Below are positions 33,976 to 43,055 of a DNA stretch of 64,000 nt, piece by piece. This DNA is from Chryseobacterium sp. MA9 (GTDB taxonomy: Bacteria; Bacteroidota; Bacteroidia; Flavobacteriales; Weeksellaceae), in assembly GCF_024399315.1 (NCBI RefSeq), contig NZ_CP075170.1, forward strand, positions 558,001-622,000, read 5' to 3'. The position numbers were made by a program, and so were the translations under genes. Within the stretch, counting starts at the first letter, position 1; every line of letters begins with the position of its first letter. The notes below the pieces were generated by a model. That model did no database searches and had not been told where the DNA came from. It was given only the letters and a program-made list of their open reading frames with translations.

Positions 33976-35805
33976 ATGAGATCTTATCCACTGCTTGTAA
34001 TCATCCTTTTGATAGGATTTGCAGTAATGTCTTTTAATCCCATTTATAAAGGAAAAGAAAGCGAAAATACATTTGTCAATAAAGGGTTGTCCGACTTCAA
34101 AACCAAGCTTGAACAGCTGAAATCAGATGTTGATAAGTTCTCCGAAGACCGCATTTCACTGGAAGAATTACAAAAATCACTGAGCAGTACCAGAAATTCA
34201 TTCAAAGAAATAGAATTTTATGTGGCTTATCATTATCCTGAATTTACGAAAACGCATCTTAATGCTGCACCTCTTTTTCATATTGAAGCTGCAGGAACAT
34301 CAGCATATACACTTCCTCCTGAAGGGCTGCAGGTACTGGATGAACTTATATTTTCAGAAGAAGCAGCCAATGAGAAAGAAAAGATCAAAACCATTACGAC
34401 ATTTCTATACAACAGTTATTCCGGGTTTTATCTAAGTGCTTTAAAAAATGGCTTAAGTAAAGGCAACAACAAGACATTACCTTTACGTGTAGAGCTGATC
34501 AGGATCTATTCACTAGGAGTGACAGGTTTTGATACTCCAGGTTCTTTGCATATTTCCGAAGAAACAAGCCACGCTTTTTCCGGGATACAGAAATACATTA
34601 ATGATGATCCTTATTTTAAAAATTATAATACGGGTAAGGCAAATCAAATATTAACAGAAGCAATCAGCTATCTTTCAAAAAATACCAATTTTGAAACTTT
34701 TGACAGAATTGAGTTTTATAAAAAGTACGTACAGCCTTTGTATGAAGAGTTTGGAAAATGGGACGGAAGACCTGATGATCTTAAAGAATTTTCCGGTTGG
34801 AATGTAGGAAACAAAAACTTTTTCAGCAGCGATTTTTTAGATCCGTATTTTTATACCTTATTGAAATCCTCAGAAGATAACCCGGAACTCAGAAACCTTG
34901 GAAAATCTATTTTCTATGATCAAAACTTAAGTGGTAATGAAAAGATGAGCTGTGCAACCTGCCACCTGCAGGAAAATGCTTTTACAGATCTTAAAGCCAA
35001 ATCACAAAGCAATGTGGAAGGAAAAACAGTTTTGAGAAACTCTCCATCTTTATATAATGCTGTTTTTGCCAAAAGATTTTTCTATGATCTTCGTGCTTTC
35101 TATCTGGAACAGCAGGCAGAACACGTCATTTATAATGAGCAGGAATTTAATACAAGCTACGAAAATATTATTCAGAAACTAAAAACAAAACCTGAGTATA
35201 AAAAGGCTTTCCGTACAGCTTTCAAGGATGGAAAGATCAGTAAAGAAAATTTCTCGAAAGCATTAAGTTCTTATGTAGCTTCACTATACTCATTTGACAG
35301 CGATTTTGACCGTTTTATGAGGAATGAAAAGAATATTTCCGATGATGTGAAAAAAGGGTTCAACCTGTTTATGGGAAAAGCCAATTGTGCAACCTGCCAT
35401 TTTGCGCCTCATTTTTCAGGATTGGTGCCACCGTTTTTTAATGAAAATGAATCTGAGGTTTTGGGAATTACCACGAAGCCTATCAAACAACTTCCTGTGG
35501 AGCTTGATCAGGATTTAGGAAGAGGAAACAGTCCCGTGAAAAAGGAAAAATCATGGATTTATGATTACTCTTTCAAAACTGTGACAGTGAGAAACATTGC
35601 CCTTACCAAACCATACTTTCATAACGGAGCTTTCAATACATTAGAAGAAGTTCTTGACTTTTATAACGAAGGAGGTGGAGAAGGATTAGGATTAAAAATG
35701 AAAAACCAAACCCTTGCACCGGATAAATTAAACCTTACCGAAACAGAAATAAAACAGATCATCGCCTTTCTGAATGCTCTTACGGATGTAAGTAAAGCGA
35801 AATAA
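33976..35805 (+). CDS. Di-haem cytochrome c peroxidase with N-terminal imelysin-like helical domain
   Basis: The 609-residue protein has an N-terminal membrane anchor or signal. Residues 30-280 are helical and include PPEGLQVLDELIFSEE, which resembles the imelysin/EfeO-type fold. The C-terminal half is a MauG/CCP-type domain with two haem c sites, CATCH at 326-330 and 471-475. Canonical CCPs are about 330-350 residues and have no such N-terminal half. It may reduce peroxide in the periplasm; the helical domain may bind metal or a partner. A TACTTTTG at 33955-33962 may be the -7 box. The PhoX-like gene follows on the same strand. Confidence 0.85.
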   Translation: MRSYPLLVIILLIGFAVMSFNPIYKGKESENTFVNKGLSDFKTKLEQLKSDVDKFSEDRISLEELQKSLSSTRNSFKEIEFYVAYHYPEFTKTHLNAAPLFHIEAAGTSAYTLPPEGLQVLDELIFSEEAANEKEKIKTITTFLYNSYSGFYLSALKNGLSKGNNKTLPLRVELIRIYSLGVTGFDTPGSLHISEETSHAFSGIQKYINDDPYFKNYNTGKANQILTEAISYLSKNTNFETFDRIEFYKKYVQPLYEEFGKWDGRPDDLKEFSGWNVGNKNFFSSDFLDPYFYTLLKSSEDNPELRNLGKSIFYDQNLSGNEKMSCATCHLQENAFTDLKAKSQSNVEGKTVLRNSPSLYNAVFAKRFFYDLRAFYLEQQAEHVIYNEQEFNTSYENIIQKLKTKPEYKKAFRTAFKDGKISKENFSKALSSYVASLYSFDSDFDRFMRNEKNISDDVKKGFNLFMGKANCATCHFAPHFSGLVPPFFNENESEVLGITTKPIKQLPVELDQDLGRGNSPVKKEKSWIYDYSFKTVTVRNIALTKPYFHNGAFNTLEEVLDFYNEGGGEGLGLKMKNQTLAPDKLNLTETEIKQIIAFLNALTDVSKAK

Positions 35806-35811
35806 ACATGG

Positions 35812-35940
35812 TGCGAGTGTTTGATAATTTGAGGAATTTGATAGTTTGAGTTGCGGGATTTCGGGATCCTGGATATATTCTGCGGACTCTCAAACTCTAA
35901 AACCCTCGAACCTCGCGATCTCGCATCCCGAAGCCCGCAT
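35812..35940. repeat. GC-rich imperfect inverted-repeat element
   Basis: GTTTGAG (35844-35850) pairs with CTCAAAC (35889-35895), and GCGGGATTTCGGGAT (35853-35867) pairs with ATCCCGAAGCCCGC (35925-35938) with one gap. The two pairings interleave, so it is not a simple hairpin. It fills most of the gap before the PhoX-like gene, and its composition (richer in GC than the surroundings) suggests a dispersed repeat. Confidence 0.55.
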
Positions 35941-36075
35941 TATTTAACAGAAAATTAATCCCATTAACATTAGGTTTTTGATAAGTTAATATTTGCTGAT
36001 CTATATTTAAAATCCTATTAACAGAGGAAAAGCTCTAAAAAAATAGTTTTGCAGTGTCTAATAAATCAAATAAAA

Positions 36076-38229
36076 ATGAAGAAAAAACTACTAACAGTTG
36101 GAGCTTTGGCTATACTGGCCAGTTCTGGTATTCAGGCGCAGACTCTGATATTCAATAAGAATGCGTCATGGAACTATAAAGATAACAATCAGGCTCAGCC
36201 TGCCGGTTGGAATGCCAAGACCTATGATATTTCAACATGGGCAGTAGGAAACGGCCCGTTAGGATATGGAGATCCTGTAACCACAACAATCAATTCAGGG
36301 CTTACTACAGCTTATTTTGCTAAAGATTTTACAGTAGATTTTTCAACGCTTTCCGATAATATGGAGTTGGGAGTAATGAGAGATGACGGTATTATAGTAT
36401 ACCTGAACGGAGAGGAAGTCGTAAGAGATAATATGCCTGCAGGTGCTGTAACATTCAATACCTTTTCATCTACGACTATTGATGGAGCAGCAGAAAGCGT
36501 TTATAACCTTTTCACGATTCCAAAATCAAAATTTGTAAACGGTGTTAACAGACTTTCTATAGAATTACACAACAGAAGTACAACCAGTTCAGATTTAAGA
36601 ATTGATGCTTACCTGAAAACTACACCTAATACAACTATTCCTGTAACTTGTAACGGAACACATATCAGCTGCTTTACTTCAATTGTCCCTACAGCACAGA
36701 CTGATAAGCTGATCATTCCTGCTGAACACAAATACCAGCTTATTTTAAAAGAAGGAGACAGTTATACTGAAGGAGGTGGATTAGTTGGAGGTCAGAATGA
36801 CTTTACAGCTTATGTTGCAAAAGCCGGAAGCAGTACAAACGGATATCTTTCTGTAAACCATGAAACGAATCCTGGAGGAGTTACCATGGCAGAAATCAAT
36901 TATAACGCAACTTCAAAGCTTTGGCAATTAACAAAATCAAGAGCGGTAAGTTTCTCAGATCCAAGTTTGGTGCAAACCATCAGAAACTGTTCCGGAGGAA
37001 TTACACCTTGGGGAACGGTAGTGACGGCTGAAGAATCTGTTACGTCTAATGACGTGAACAATGATGGTTACAAAGATTACGGTTGGTTAGTAGAGATTGA
37101 TCCGGCAACAGCTCAGGTGATCTCTAAAAATACTGACGGTTCCAAAGGAAAACTTTGGCAGATGGGAATCATGAACCACGAAAATGTAGTTGTTAATAAT
37201 GCAGGAACAACTGCTTATTATGGTGAAGACGGTGGAACGCACATGGTGTACAAATATGTAATGGATACTCCAAATAACCTTTCTTCAGGAAACCTTTATG
37301 TTTTAAAATTAGATCAGGGATTATCAACTGCGGGAGATCCGGTAGGAACTACTGCAACATGGATTCAGGTTCCTAATAAAACCAAAGCAGACCAGAATAA
37401 TACGGCATCACTTGCTCAGTCATTAGGAGGAACGAAGTTTAACGGAGTAGAAGATGTTGATATCAGCCCATTAGACGGGAAAATCTATTTTACAGCAAAA
37501 GGATTAGACAGAGTATACCGTTTACAGGATAACGGAACTACAGCTTCTCAGGTAGAAACATTTGTAGGAGGAGGTTCTTCTGTATATTCTTTCAATACTG
37601 CTCAGGGAATGAAATCTGAAGCTTGGGGAGACGGAAATGACAACCTTACTTTCGATGAACTTGGAAACCTTTGGGTACTTCAGGATGGAGGTAAAAACTA
37701 TATCTGGGTTATTGCTCCGGATCATACACAGGCCAATCCTAAAGTAAAACTATTTGCTTCTATGCCGGCTGGTTCAGAACCTACAGGACTTACATTTACG
37801 CCTGATCATAAATTTGGTTTCTTCTCTATTCAGCATCCGGATTCAACAATCTCTACAGATGTGGATGCTACAGGAAATACAATCAATTATAAAGGGAAAT
37901 CAGCAACCATCGTAATTGCACTTAAAAATAACCTTGGAACTGAAGGGACTTTAGGAACTATCGACAACAAAACTGCAGAAAATACAGTAACCGTAGCACC
38001 AAACCCGACTTCCGGAATCGTAAAAATCAATTCAGCAAAAGGATTGAAAGATATTTCTGTGACAGCTTACAGCATGGACGGGAAAATTGTTTATACGAAG
38101 AAGTTCAACGGAACCAACAAAGTATTGGATCTTGACTTCACACAACAGTTGGAAGGATCCCGTGTTTTAGTTTTAAATATTGAAGCTGAAGGTGGTTTCC
38201 AGAAAACAGTTAAACTTTTAAAGAAATAA
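36076..38229 (+). CDS. PhoX-like (DUF839) secreted protein with type IX sorting domain
   Basis: Encodes 717 residues from the ATG at 36076. A signal peptide ends near GIQAQ. An N-terminal beta-sandwich (about 20-190, with MRDDGIIVYLNGEEVVRDN) resembles domains seen in front of secreted phosphoesterases. The central part resembles the PhoX beta-propeller: YLSVNHETNPGG, TPWGTVVTAEESV, MNHENVVVN, YYGEDGGTHMVYKYV and FDELGNLWVLQDGG. A type A sorting domain (VAPNPTSGIVKI to the KKTVKLLKK-like end) directs it to type IX secretion. It would release phosphate from organic esters outside the cell. TAGTTTTG at 36044-36051 may be its -7 box; the repeat lies upstream. Confidence 0.87.
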   Translation: MKKKLLTVGALAILASSGIQAQTLIFNKNASWNYKDNNQAQPAGWNAKTYDISTWAVGNGPLGYGDPVTTTINSGLTTAYFAKDFTVDFSTLSDNMELGVMRDDGIIVYLNGEEVVRDNMPAGAVTFNTFSSTTIDGAAESVYNLFTIPKSKFVNGVNRLSIELHNRSTTSSDLRIDAYLKTTPNTTIPVTCNGTHISCFTSIVPTAQTDKLIIPAEHKYQLILKEGDSYTEGGGLVGGQNDFTAYVAKAGSSTNGYLSVNHETNPGGVTMAEINYNATSKLWQLTKSRAVSFSDPSLVQTIRNCSGGITPWGTVVTAEESVTSNDVNNDGYKDYGWLVEIDPATAQVISKNTDGSKGKLWQMGIMNHENVVVNNAGTTAYYGEDGGTHMVYKYVMDTPNNLSSGNLYVLKLDQGLSTAGDPVGTTATWIQVPNKTKADQNNTASLAQSLGGTKFNGVEDVDISPLDGKIYFTAKGLDRVYRLQDNGTTASQVETFVGGGSSVYSFNTAQGMKSEAWGDGNDNLTFDELGNLWVLQDGGKNYIWVIAPDHTQANPKVKLFASMPAGSEPTGLTFTPDHKFGFFSIQHPDSTISTDVDATGNTINYKGKSATIVIALKNNLGTEGTLGTIDNKTAENTVTVAPNPTSGIVKINSAKGLKDISVTAYSMDGKIVYTKKFNGTNKVLDLDFTQQLEGSRVLVLNIEAEGGFQKTVKLLKK

Positions 38230-38287
38230 ATTATTTATAATTCTTGTCTGTCAGTGACTTCTGTTGCTGGCAGACCTTTTTATGTTT

Positions 38288-39187
38288 ATGAAAAAGCTTT
38301 TCTTATTTATTTCCATCCTGTCACTCTCTCAGATCAATGCACAGATTGATCCGGTGAAGTACCCTACTTTTACCAATATTGAAGATGCTTTAAGCAGTAA
38401 AAAAACAGTGTACAGTATGAGTTTCAGAGAAAAGGGATTGTTCAATCTTCCCCCTCAAATCGTGAAGCTGGATTCATTGTTTTTTCTGAATATCATGGCC
38501 AATAAGCTTGAAAAAATGGATCAGGAGCTCTTTGAGTTGAAAGAACTGGAAATATTAAATGTGAATGAAAACAGCATTAAATATATTCCGGATGAGGTAA
38601 GCAAGCTTAAGAAACTGACCACTTTCTCAATGAATCTGAATAGTCTGACAAGCATTAATCCCAATATAGCAAAGCTTCAGAACTTAAAAGTAGTGCATTT
38701 TGATGCCAACAACCTGAACACCTTTCCCGAAGCGCTTATGGAAATTGCAATGTTGGAAGAAATTAACCTTCAGGGAAACCAGATCAGTTTTATTGCAGAC
38801 AGACTGGATCAGATCAAGAATCTGAAATTTCTGAACCTTGCCGATAATCAGATCAATGACCTAGGAAATCTGTCTTTTCCTAAAAACTTAAAATATCTTG
38901 AACTGCAGCAGAATGCTATCAACAAGCTTCCGGAAAATCTTTTCAAATCTCAGCACCTTGAATTTCTGAATGTAAGTGGAAATAATATCTCGGAAATCTC
39001 ACCCAAAATAAAAGGGTTAAAAAACATTGTCAGCATGAATCTGGCCAACAATAATCTGAAAGACATTCCTGTAGAAATCAAACAACTGAAAAATCTGAAA
39101 ACTTTGATTCTTACAGGAAATCCTATAGAAAAATCTACAATAGAAAATTTAAAAACCTTACTGCCGGAAACCCAGATCTATTTCTAG
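38288..39187 (+). CDS. Secreted leucine-rich-repeat protein
   Basis: Encodes 299 residues from the ATG at 38288 (MKKLFLFISILSLSQINAQ); an ATG two codons earlier is equally possible. After the signal peptide come about ten LRR units of 21-24 residues with the pattern LxxLxxLxLxxNxLxxIP (for example LKKLTTFSMNLNSLTSI, LKFLNLADNQINDLG). These build a solenoid suited to binding a protein partner. No sorting domain or catalytic domain is seen. It converges with the SUI1 gene with only two bases between the stops. Confidence 0.85.
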   Translation: MKKLFLFISILSLSQINAQIDPVKYPTFTNIEDALSSKKTVYSMSFREKGLFNLPPQIVKLDSLFFLNIMANKLEKMDQELFELKELEILNVNENSIKYIPDEVSKLKKLTTFSMNLNSLTSINPNIAKLQNLKVVHFDANNLNTFPEALMEIAMLEEINLQGNQISFIADRLDQIKNLKFLNLADNQINDLGNLSFPKNLKYLELQQNAINKLPENLFKSQHLEFLNVSGNNISEISPKIKGLKNIVSMNLANNNLKDIPVEIKQLKNLKTLILTGNPIEKSTIENLKTLLPETQIYF

Positions 39188-39189
39188 AT

Positions 39190-39513
39190 CTATCCGCCAA
39201 CACGTTTGGTTTTATATCCCATTTCTTTAAGGATATTCATTATTTTATCACGGTTGTCCCCTTGAATGATAATCGTTCCATCCTTCTCAGAGCCGCCTAT
39301 ACCCAGGGTGGTTTTTATTTTCTTTGAGATTTGTTTTAAGTCTTCTTCACTGCCTTCCCAACCTTCAACAATTGTTACAGGCTTACCGTTTCTTCCTTTT
39401 TTCTCAAATTTGCATACCAAAGGCTCTTTCTGCTTGAATTGCTCTTCAGGCATCTCAAAATCCTGCTCTTCATGATCAGGAAAAAGATTCTTCAATTGAT
39501 CTCGTAAATCCAT
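39190..39513 (-). CDS. SUI1/eIF1-like translation factor (YciH family)
   Basis: The 107-residue protein has the SUI1 fold: CKFEKKGRNGKPVTIVEGWEG, then LKQISKKIKTTLGIGGSEKDGTIIIQGD and a C-terminal helix DKIMNILKEMGYK. Bacterial YciH proteins resemble eIF1 and may affect start-codon choice or act under stress. It converges with the LRR gene and shares no obvious operon. Confidence 0.88.
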   Translation of the reverse strand: MDLRDQLKNLFPDHEEQDFEMPEEQFKQKEPLVCKFEKKGRNGKPVTIVEGWEGSEEDLKQISKKIKTTLGIGGSEKDGTIIIQGDNRDKIMNILKEMGYKTKRVGG

Positions 39514-39632
39514 ACAGCAAAATTAAAAAGATTTACTGATTAATGAATGGGATTGAAGATGAAATTTTATGATAAAAATGATCTTTTTTTATTCGATAGA
39601 AATTCATCTGATCATTCCCGGATTATTTAATA

Positions 39633-39665
39633 CACCATATCAAGATTTTAAACCTTGATATGGTG
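39633..39665. other. Intergenic hairpin upstream of gpmI
   Basis: A perfect 12-bp stem CACCATATCAAG / CTTGATATGGTG with a 9-nt loop lies 110 nt before gpmI. No T tract follows it, so it is not an obvious terminator. It may be a repeat or an RNA structure in a long leader. Confidence 0.5.
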
Positions 39666-39774
39666 GGATTACCTGCGATATCTTCCTGATGATCAATAAT
39701 CAATAAAATTCGAGCCTTCAAATTCTTCTATTCATAGGAAATTAGGTAAATTTGTCTAACAAAAGTTTTATAAA

Positions 39775-41316
39775 ATGTCAAAAAAAGCAATACTGGCAAT
39801 TCTTGACGGATGGGGATTGGGAACAAACCCTGACGTTTCTGCAATAGATAAAGCAAATACACCATTCATAGACAGCTGTTACCAAAAATTTCCACATACT
39901 ACGCTTGAAGCGAGTGGATTGGCGGTGGGGTTACCTGCCGGACAGATGGGGAATTCTGAAGTAGGACACATGAATCTGGGAGCCGGAAGAGTAGTTTACC
40001 AAAACCTGGTGAAACTGAACATGGCGGTTGAAAACGGAACACTGGGTCAGGAAAAAGTGATTCAGGATGCTTTTGAATACGCAAAAAAAGAAAATAAAAA
40101 AGTACACTTTATTGGGTTGGTTTCCAATGGAGGAGTACACTCACATATCAATCACTTAAAAGGATTACTTACGGCTGCAAAAGAATTCGGATTAAATGAA
40201 AACGTTTTTGTTCATGCATTTACCGATGGTAGAGACTGTGATCCACACTCAGGATTAGGATTTATTGATGAGCTTCAGAAGCATATGGAAGCTACTACAG
40301 GAAAACTGGCAACAGTGGTAGGCAGATACTATGCAATGGACAGAGATAAAAGATGGGAGCGTGTAAAACTGGCTTATGATGCCCTTGTAGAAGGAGTAGG
40401 TGAGCCATCAACAGATGCCCTAGCCTCTATTAAAGCTTCTTATGATAATAACGTTACGGATGAATTTCTGAAGCCTATCATTTTAATGAATACTACCGCT
40501 ACGGGAAATGTAGTGCCGGTTGCAAAAATCATTGATAATGACGTAGTAATCTGCTTCAATTTCCGTACAGACAGAGGTAGAGAAATTACAGAAGTTCTTT
40601 CTCAAAAAGATTTTCCGGAATATGATATGAAAAAGCTGAACCTTTATTATATTACATTAACAAATTATGATAAGACATTCCAGAATGTACAGGTAGTTTT
40701 TGATGAAAATGTTCTGACGGAAACCATGGGAGAAATTCTTGAAAAAAATGGAAAAACCCAGATCAGAATTGCAGAAACAGAGAAATATCCGCACGTTACC
40801 TTCTTCTTCTCAGGAGGAAGAGAGCAGGAGTTTGAAGGAGAGAAAAGACTGCTTTGTCCAAGCCCGAAAGATGTCCCTACTTATGATCTGAAGCCGGAAA
40901 TGTCAGCCTATGATATTACCAACGCTATCGTACCGGAACTGGAACAGGGTACAGCTGATTTTGTTTGCTTAAATTTTGCCAATACCGATATGGTAGGACA
41001 TACAGGAGTTTTTGAAGCCGCTGTAAAAGCTGCCGAAGTAGTAGATCAATGCATCGAAAAAGTAGCAACAGCTGCTTATGAAAACGGATATGCTGTTTTT
41101 ATTCTTGCCGATCACGGAAACTCAGACGTAATGATGAATCCGGATGGAACTCCTAATACACAGCATTCAACCAATCTTGTGCCTTTTATTGTAATGGATA
41201 AAGACCAGACCTGGAATTTAAAACCAGGAAAATTGGGAGATGTAGCCCCTACAATACTTAAAGTAATGGGCGTTGAAATACCGGCTGCAATGACGGGAGA
41301 TGTTTTAGTTGATTAA
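39775..41316 (+). CDS. gpmI: 2,3-bisphosphoglycerate-independent phosphoglycerate mutase
   Basis: The 513-residue length matches GpmI. The N-terminal AILDGWGLG binds metal; MGNSEVGHMNLGAGR carries the phospho-acceptor serine. RDCDPHSGLGF, GRYYAMDRDKRW, FRTDRGREI and the C-terminal NTDMVGHTG and ADHGNSD complete the dimanganese alkaline-phosphatase-type core. It converts 3-phosphoglycerate to 2-phosphoglycerate in glycolysis and gluconeogenesis. TAAATTTG at 39747-39754 is a possible -7 box. A 15-bp terminator follows. Confidence 0.96.
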   Translation: MSKKAILAILDGWGLGTNPDVSAIDKANTPFIDSCYQKFPHTTLEASGLAVGLPAGQMGNSEVGHMNLGAGRVVYQNLVKLNMAVENGTLGQEKVIQDAFEYAKKENKKVHFIGLVSNGGVHSHINHLKGLLTAAKEFGLNENVFVHAFTDGRDCDPHSGLGFIDELQKHMEATTGKLATVVGRYYAMDRDKRWERVKLAYDALVEGVGEPSTDALASIKASYDNNVTDEFLKPIILMNTTATGNVVPVAKIIDNDVVICFNFRTDRGREITEVLSQKDFPEYDMKKLNLYYITLTNYDKTFQNVQVVFDENVLTETMGEILEKNGKTQIRIAETEKYPHVTFFFSGGREQEFEGEKRLLCPSPKDVPTYDLKPEMSAYDITNAIVPELEQGTADFVCLNFANTDMVGHTGVFEAAVKAAEVVDQCIEKVATAAYENGYAVFILADHGNSDVMMNPDGTPNTQHSTNLVPFIVMDKDQTWNLKPGKLGDVAPTILKVMGVEIPAAMTGDVLVD

Positions 41317-41335
41317 AATTCAATAATATTGTCAA

Positions 41336-41372
41336 AAGAATGCCGTTATACCTTGTATGACGGTATTCTTTT
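41336..41372 (+). terminator. Terminator of gpmI
   Basis: A 15-bp stem with two G-U pairs (AAGAATGCCGTTATA / TATGACGGTATTCTT) and a CCTTG loop, followed by TT, 20 nt after the gpmI stop. Confidence 0.8.
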
Positions 41373-41436
41373 ATGATTTATGTCAGATAAGGTATGAGTT
41401 GCATACTTTATTATGCGTTAAATAATAAATAAATCA

Positions 41437-41444
41437 TATCTTTG
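41437..41444 (+). promoter_or_regulatory. -7 box of the acyl-ACP desaturase gene
   Basis: TATCTTTG fits the Bacteroidota -7 consensus and lies 22 nt before the ATG at 41467. The -33 region is not convincing. Confidence 0.45.
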
Positions 41445-41466
41445 TAAATTAAAACTGAATAGTAAA

Positions 41467-42444
41467 ATGTATCAAAAGCTTGTAAGGAAAGAAGTAATGG
41501 GATTATTGGAAAAGGAAGTAGGTTCTTTTCTTGATAAATTTTTAACGCCAATTGAAAAAATATGGCAGCCTTCCGATTATTTACCAGATCCTTCAAGCGA
41601 AGAATTTAAACACGACTTAGAAGAAATTCAGACCTTTGCCCGCGAAATGCCTTATGATCTTTTTGTAACATTGATCGGGGATTGTATCACAGAAGAAGCT
41701 CTTCCTTCATATGAGTCTTGGTTAATGGGAGTTGACGGAATCAATCAGGAAGAAAAACTAGGCTGGGCCAACTGGGTAAGAGCATGGACTGCTGAAGAAA
41801 ACAGACACGGAGATTTATTAAACAAATATCTTTATCTGTGTGGAAGAGTAAACATGAGAGAGGTTGAAATTACTACTCAATACCTTATTAATGACGGATT
41901 CGATTTGGGAACAAGTATGGACCCATACAGAAACTTCATTTATACAAGTTTTCAGGAAACAGCTACCAATATCTCTCACAGAAGAGTAGGTACATTGGCT
42001 AAACAATCCGGAAACGGAAAATTGGCAAAAATGTGTGGGGTAATTGCTGCAGATGAAGCAAGACACGCTAAAGCTTACAAACATTTCGTAGCGAAAATCC
42101 TTGAAGTAGACCCTTCAGAAATGATTCTTGCATTCGAAGATATGATGCGTAAGAAAATTGTAATGCCTGCCCACCTGATGAGACAGTCTGGACAAAAGGC
42201 TGGGGAACTTTGGGGACATTTCTCAGATGCTGCACAAAGATGTATGGTGTATACAGGTCAGGATTATATTAATATTATGAAAGACCTTTTAGATGAATGG
42301 AAAATTGAGCATGTAAAAGGACTTACAGAAAAAGCAGAAAAGGCTCAGGAATACCTGATGAAACTTCCTGCAAGGCTTCAGAAGATCACCGACAGAGTTT
42401 CTACTCCGGATCTTCAGTTCCAGTTTAGATGGGTAAAAAGCTAA
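41467..42444 (+). CDS. Acyl-ACP desaturase (soluble diiron, DesA-type)
   Basis: The 325-residue protein has ferritin-like diiron ligands: ITEEALPSY, WTAEENRHGD, FQETATNISHRR and AADEARHAKAY, which supply the paired Glu and ExxH sites of plant-type acyl-ACP desaturases. It would insert a cis double bond into acyl-ACP using oxygen and ferredoxin, keeping membranes fluid. Length is close to mature plant enzymes. It carries its own -7 box and a terminator that overlaps the next gene's promoter. Confidence 0.92.
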   Translation: MYQKLVRKEVMGLLEKEVGSFLDKFLTPIEKIWQPSDYLPDPSSEEFKHDLEEIQTFAREMPYDLFVTLIGDCITEEALPSYESWLMGVDGINQEEKLGWANWVRAWTAEENRHGDLLNKYLYLCGRVNMREVEITTQYLINDGFDLGTSMDPYRNFIYTSFQETATNISHRRVGTLAKQSGNGKLAKMCGVIAADEARHAKAYKHFVAKILEVDPSEMILAFEDMMRKKIVMPAHLMRQSGQKAGELWGHFSDAAQRCMVYTGQDYINIMKDLLDEWKIEHVKGLTEKAEKAQEYLMKLPARLQKITDRVSTPDLQFQFRWVKS

Positions 42445-42480
42445 TAAGATCTGTAATATTATTTAAAATATAAAAGTATT

Positions 42481-42508
42481 GAGTGCCTTTCTTTTTGGCA
42501 CTCTTTTT
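42481..42508 (+). terminator. Terminator of the desaturase gene
   Basis: GAGTGCC / GGCACTC 7-bp stem, 9-nt T-rich loop and TTTTT tail, 37 nt after the stop. Its right arm overlaps the -33 element of the following gene. Confidence 0.85.
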
Positions 42509-42522
42509 ATTTCTTATCTTTG
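42494..42522 (+). promoter_or_regulatory. Promoter of the BT0820-type HAD gene
   Basis: TTTG at 42494-42497 and TATCTTTG at 42515-42522 match the Bacteroidota -33/-7 consensus with 21-nt spacing, 22 nt ahead of the ATG at 42544. Confidence 0.65.
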
Positions 42523-42543
42523 CAAAGCTAAAAAAAGAACAAA

Positions 42544-42975
42544 ATGTTAAATAATAAAAAGATTGCTGTTGACTTTGACGGGACTATTGTTGATGATGCC
42601 TACCCGGCAATTGGAAAACCGAAAACTTTTGCATTCGAAACTTTGAAAAGACTTCAGGCTGAAGGATACAGACTTATTCTTTGGACTTACAGACACGGAA
42701 AAACATTGGATGAAGCCGTAGAATTCTGTAAAAAAAATGGAATAGAATTTTACGCCGTAAACTCAAGCTTTGAAGGAGAAGTTTTCGATCATGAAACTCA
42801 ATCCAGAAAACTAGATGCAGATTGGTTTATTGACGACAGAAATTTAGGAGGATTCCCAGGTTGGGGTGAGATCTATAACATTATTCAGGAAAGAATAGAA
42901 TTCCGTGTAGAAGGAAAAGAAGTTCTTGCCTATTCAAAACTTAAAAAAGAAAAGAAAAAAGGACTTTTCTGGTAG
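42544..42975 (+). CDS. HAD-like phosphatase, BT0820-type
   Basis: The 143-residue protein has the HAD nucleophile motif VDFDGTIVDD (DxDGT), the second motif in ILWTYRHGKTLDEAVEFCK and the acidic motif WFIDDRNLGG. Small size without a large cap domain agrees with the BT0820-like group found in Bacteroidota. Substrate is unknown. It has its own promoter; the gap after it holds a palindromic repeat before map. Confidence 0.88.
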   Translation: MLNNKKIAVDFDGTIVDDAYPAIGKPKTFAFETLKRLQAEGYRLILWTYRHGKTLDEAVEFCKKNGIEFYAVNSSFEGEVFDHETQSRKLDADWFIDDRNLGGFPGWGEIYNIIQERIEFRVEGKEVLAYSKLKKEKKKGLFW

Positions 42976-42978
42976 AAT

Positions 42979-43055
42979 ATAACAATTTAACAGTGTACCA
43001 ATTTATCAATCAATATTGTTACACTGATACATTAATACATTGGTAAATTAATACA
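42979..43055. repeat. AT-rich palindromic repeat between the HAD gene and map
   Basis: AACAATTTAACAGTGTACC...ATCAATCAAT is followed by ATTGTTACACTGATAC...CATTGGTAAATTAATAC, forming an imperfect long inverted repeat (AGTGTAACAAT and ACCAAT modules on both arms). It runs right up to the map start codon. Confidence 0.5.
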
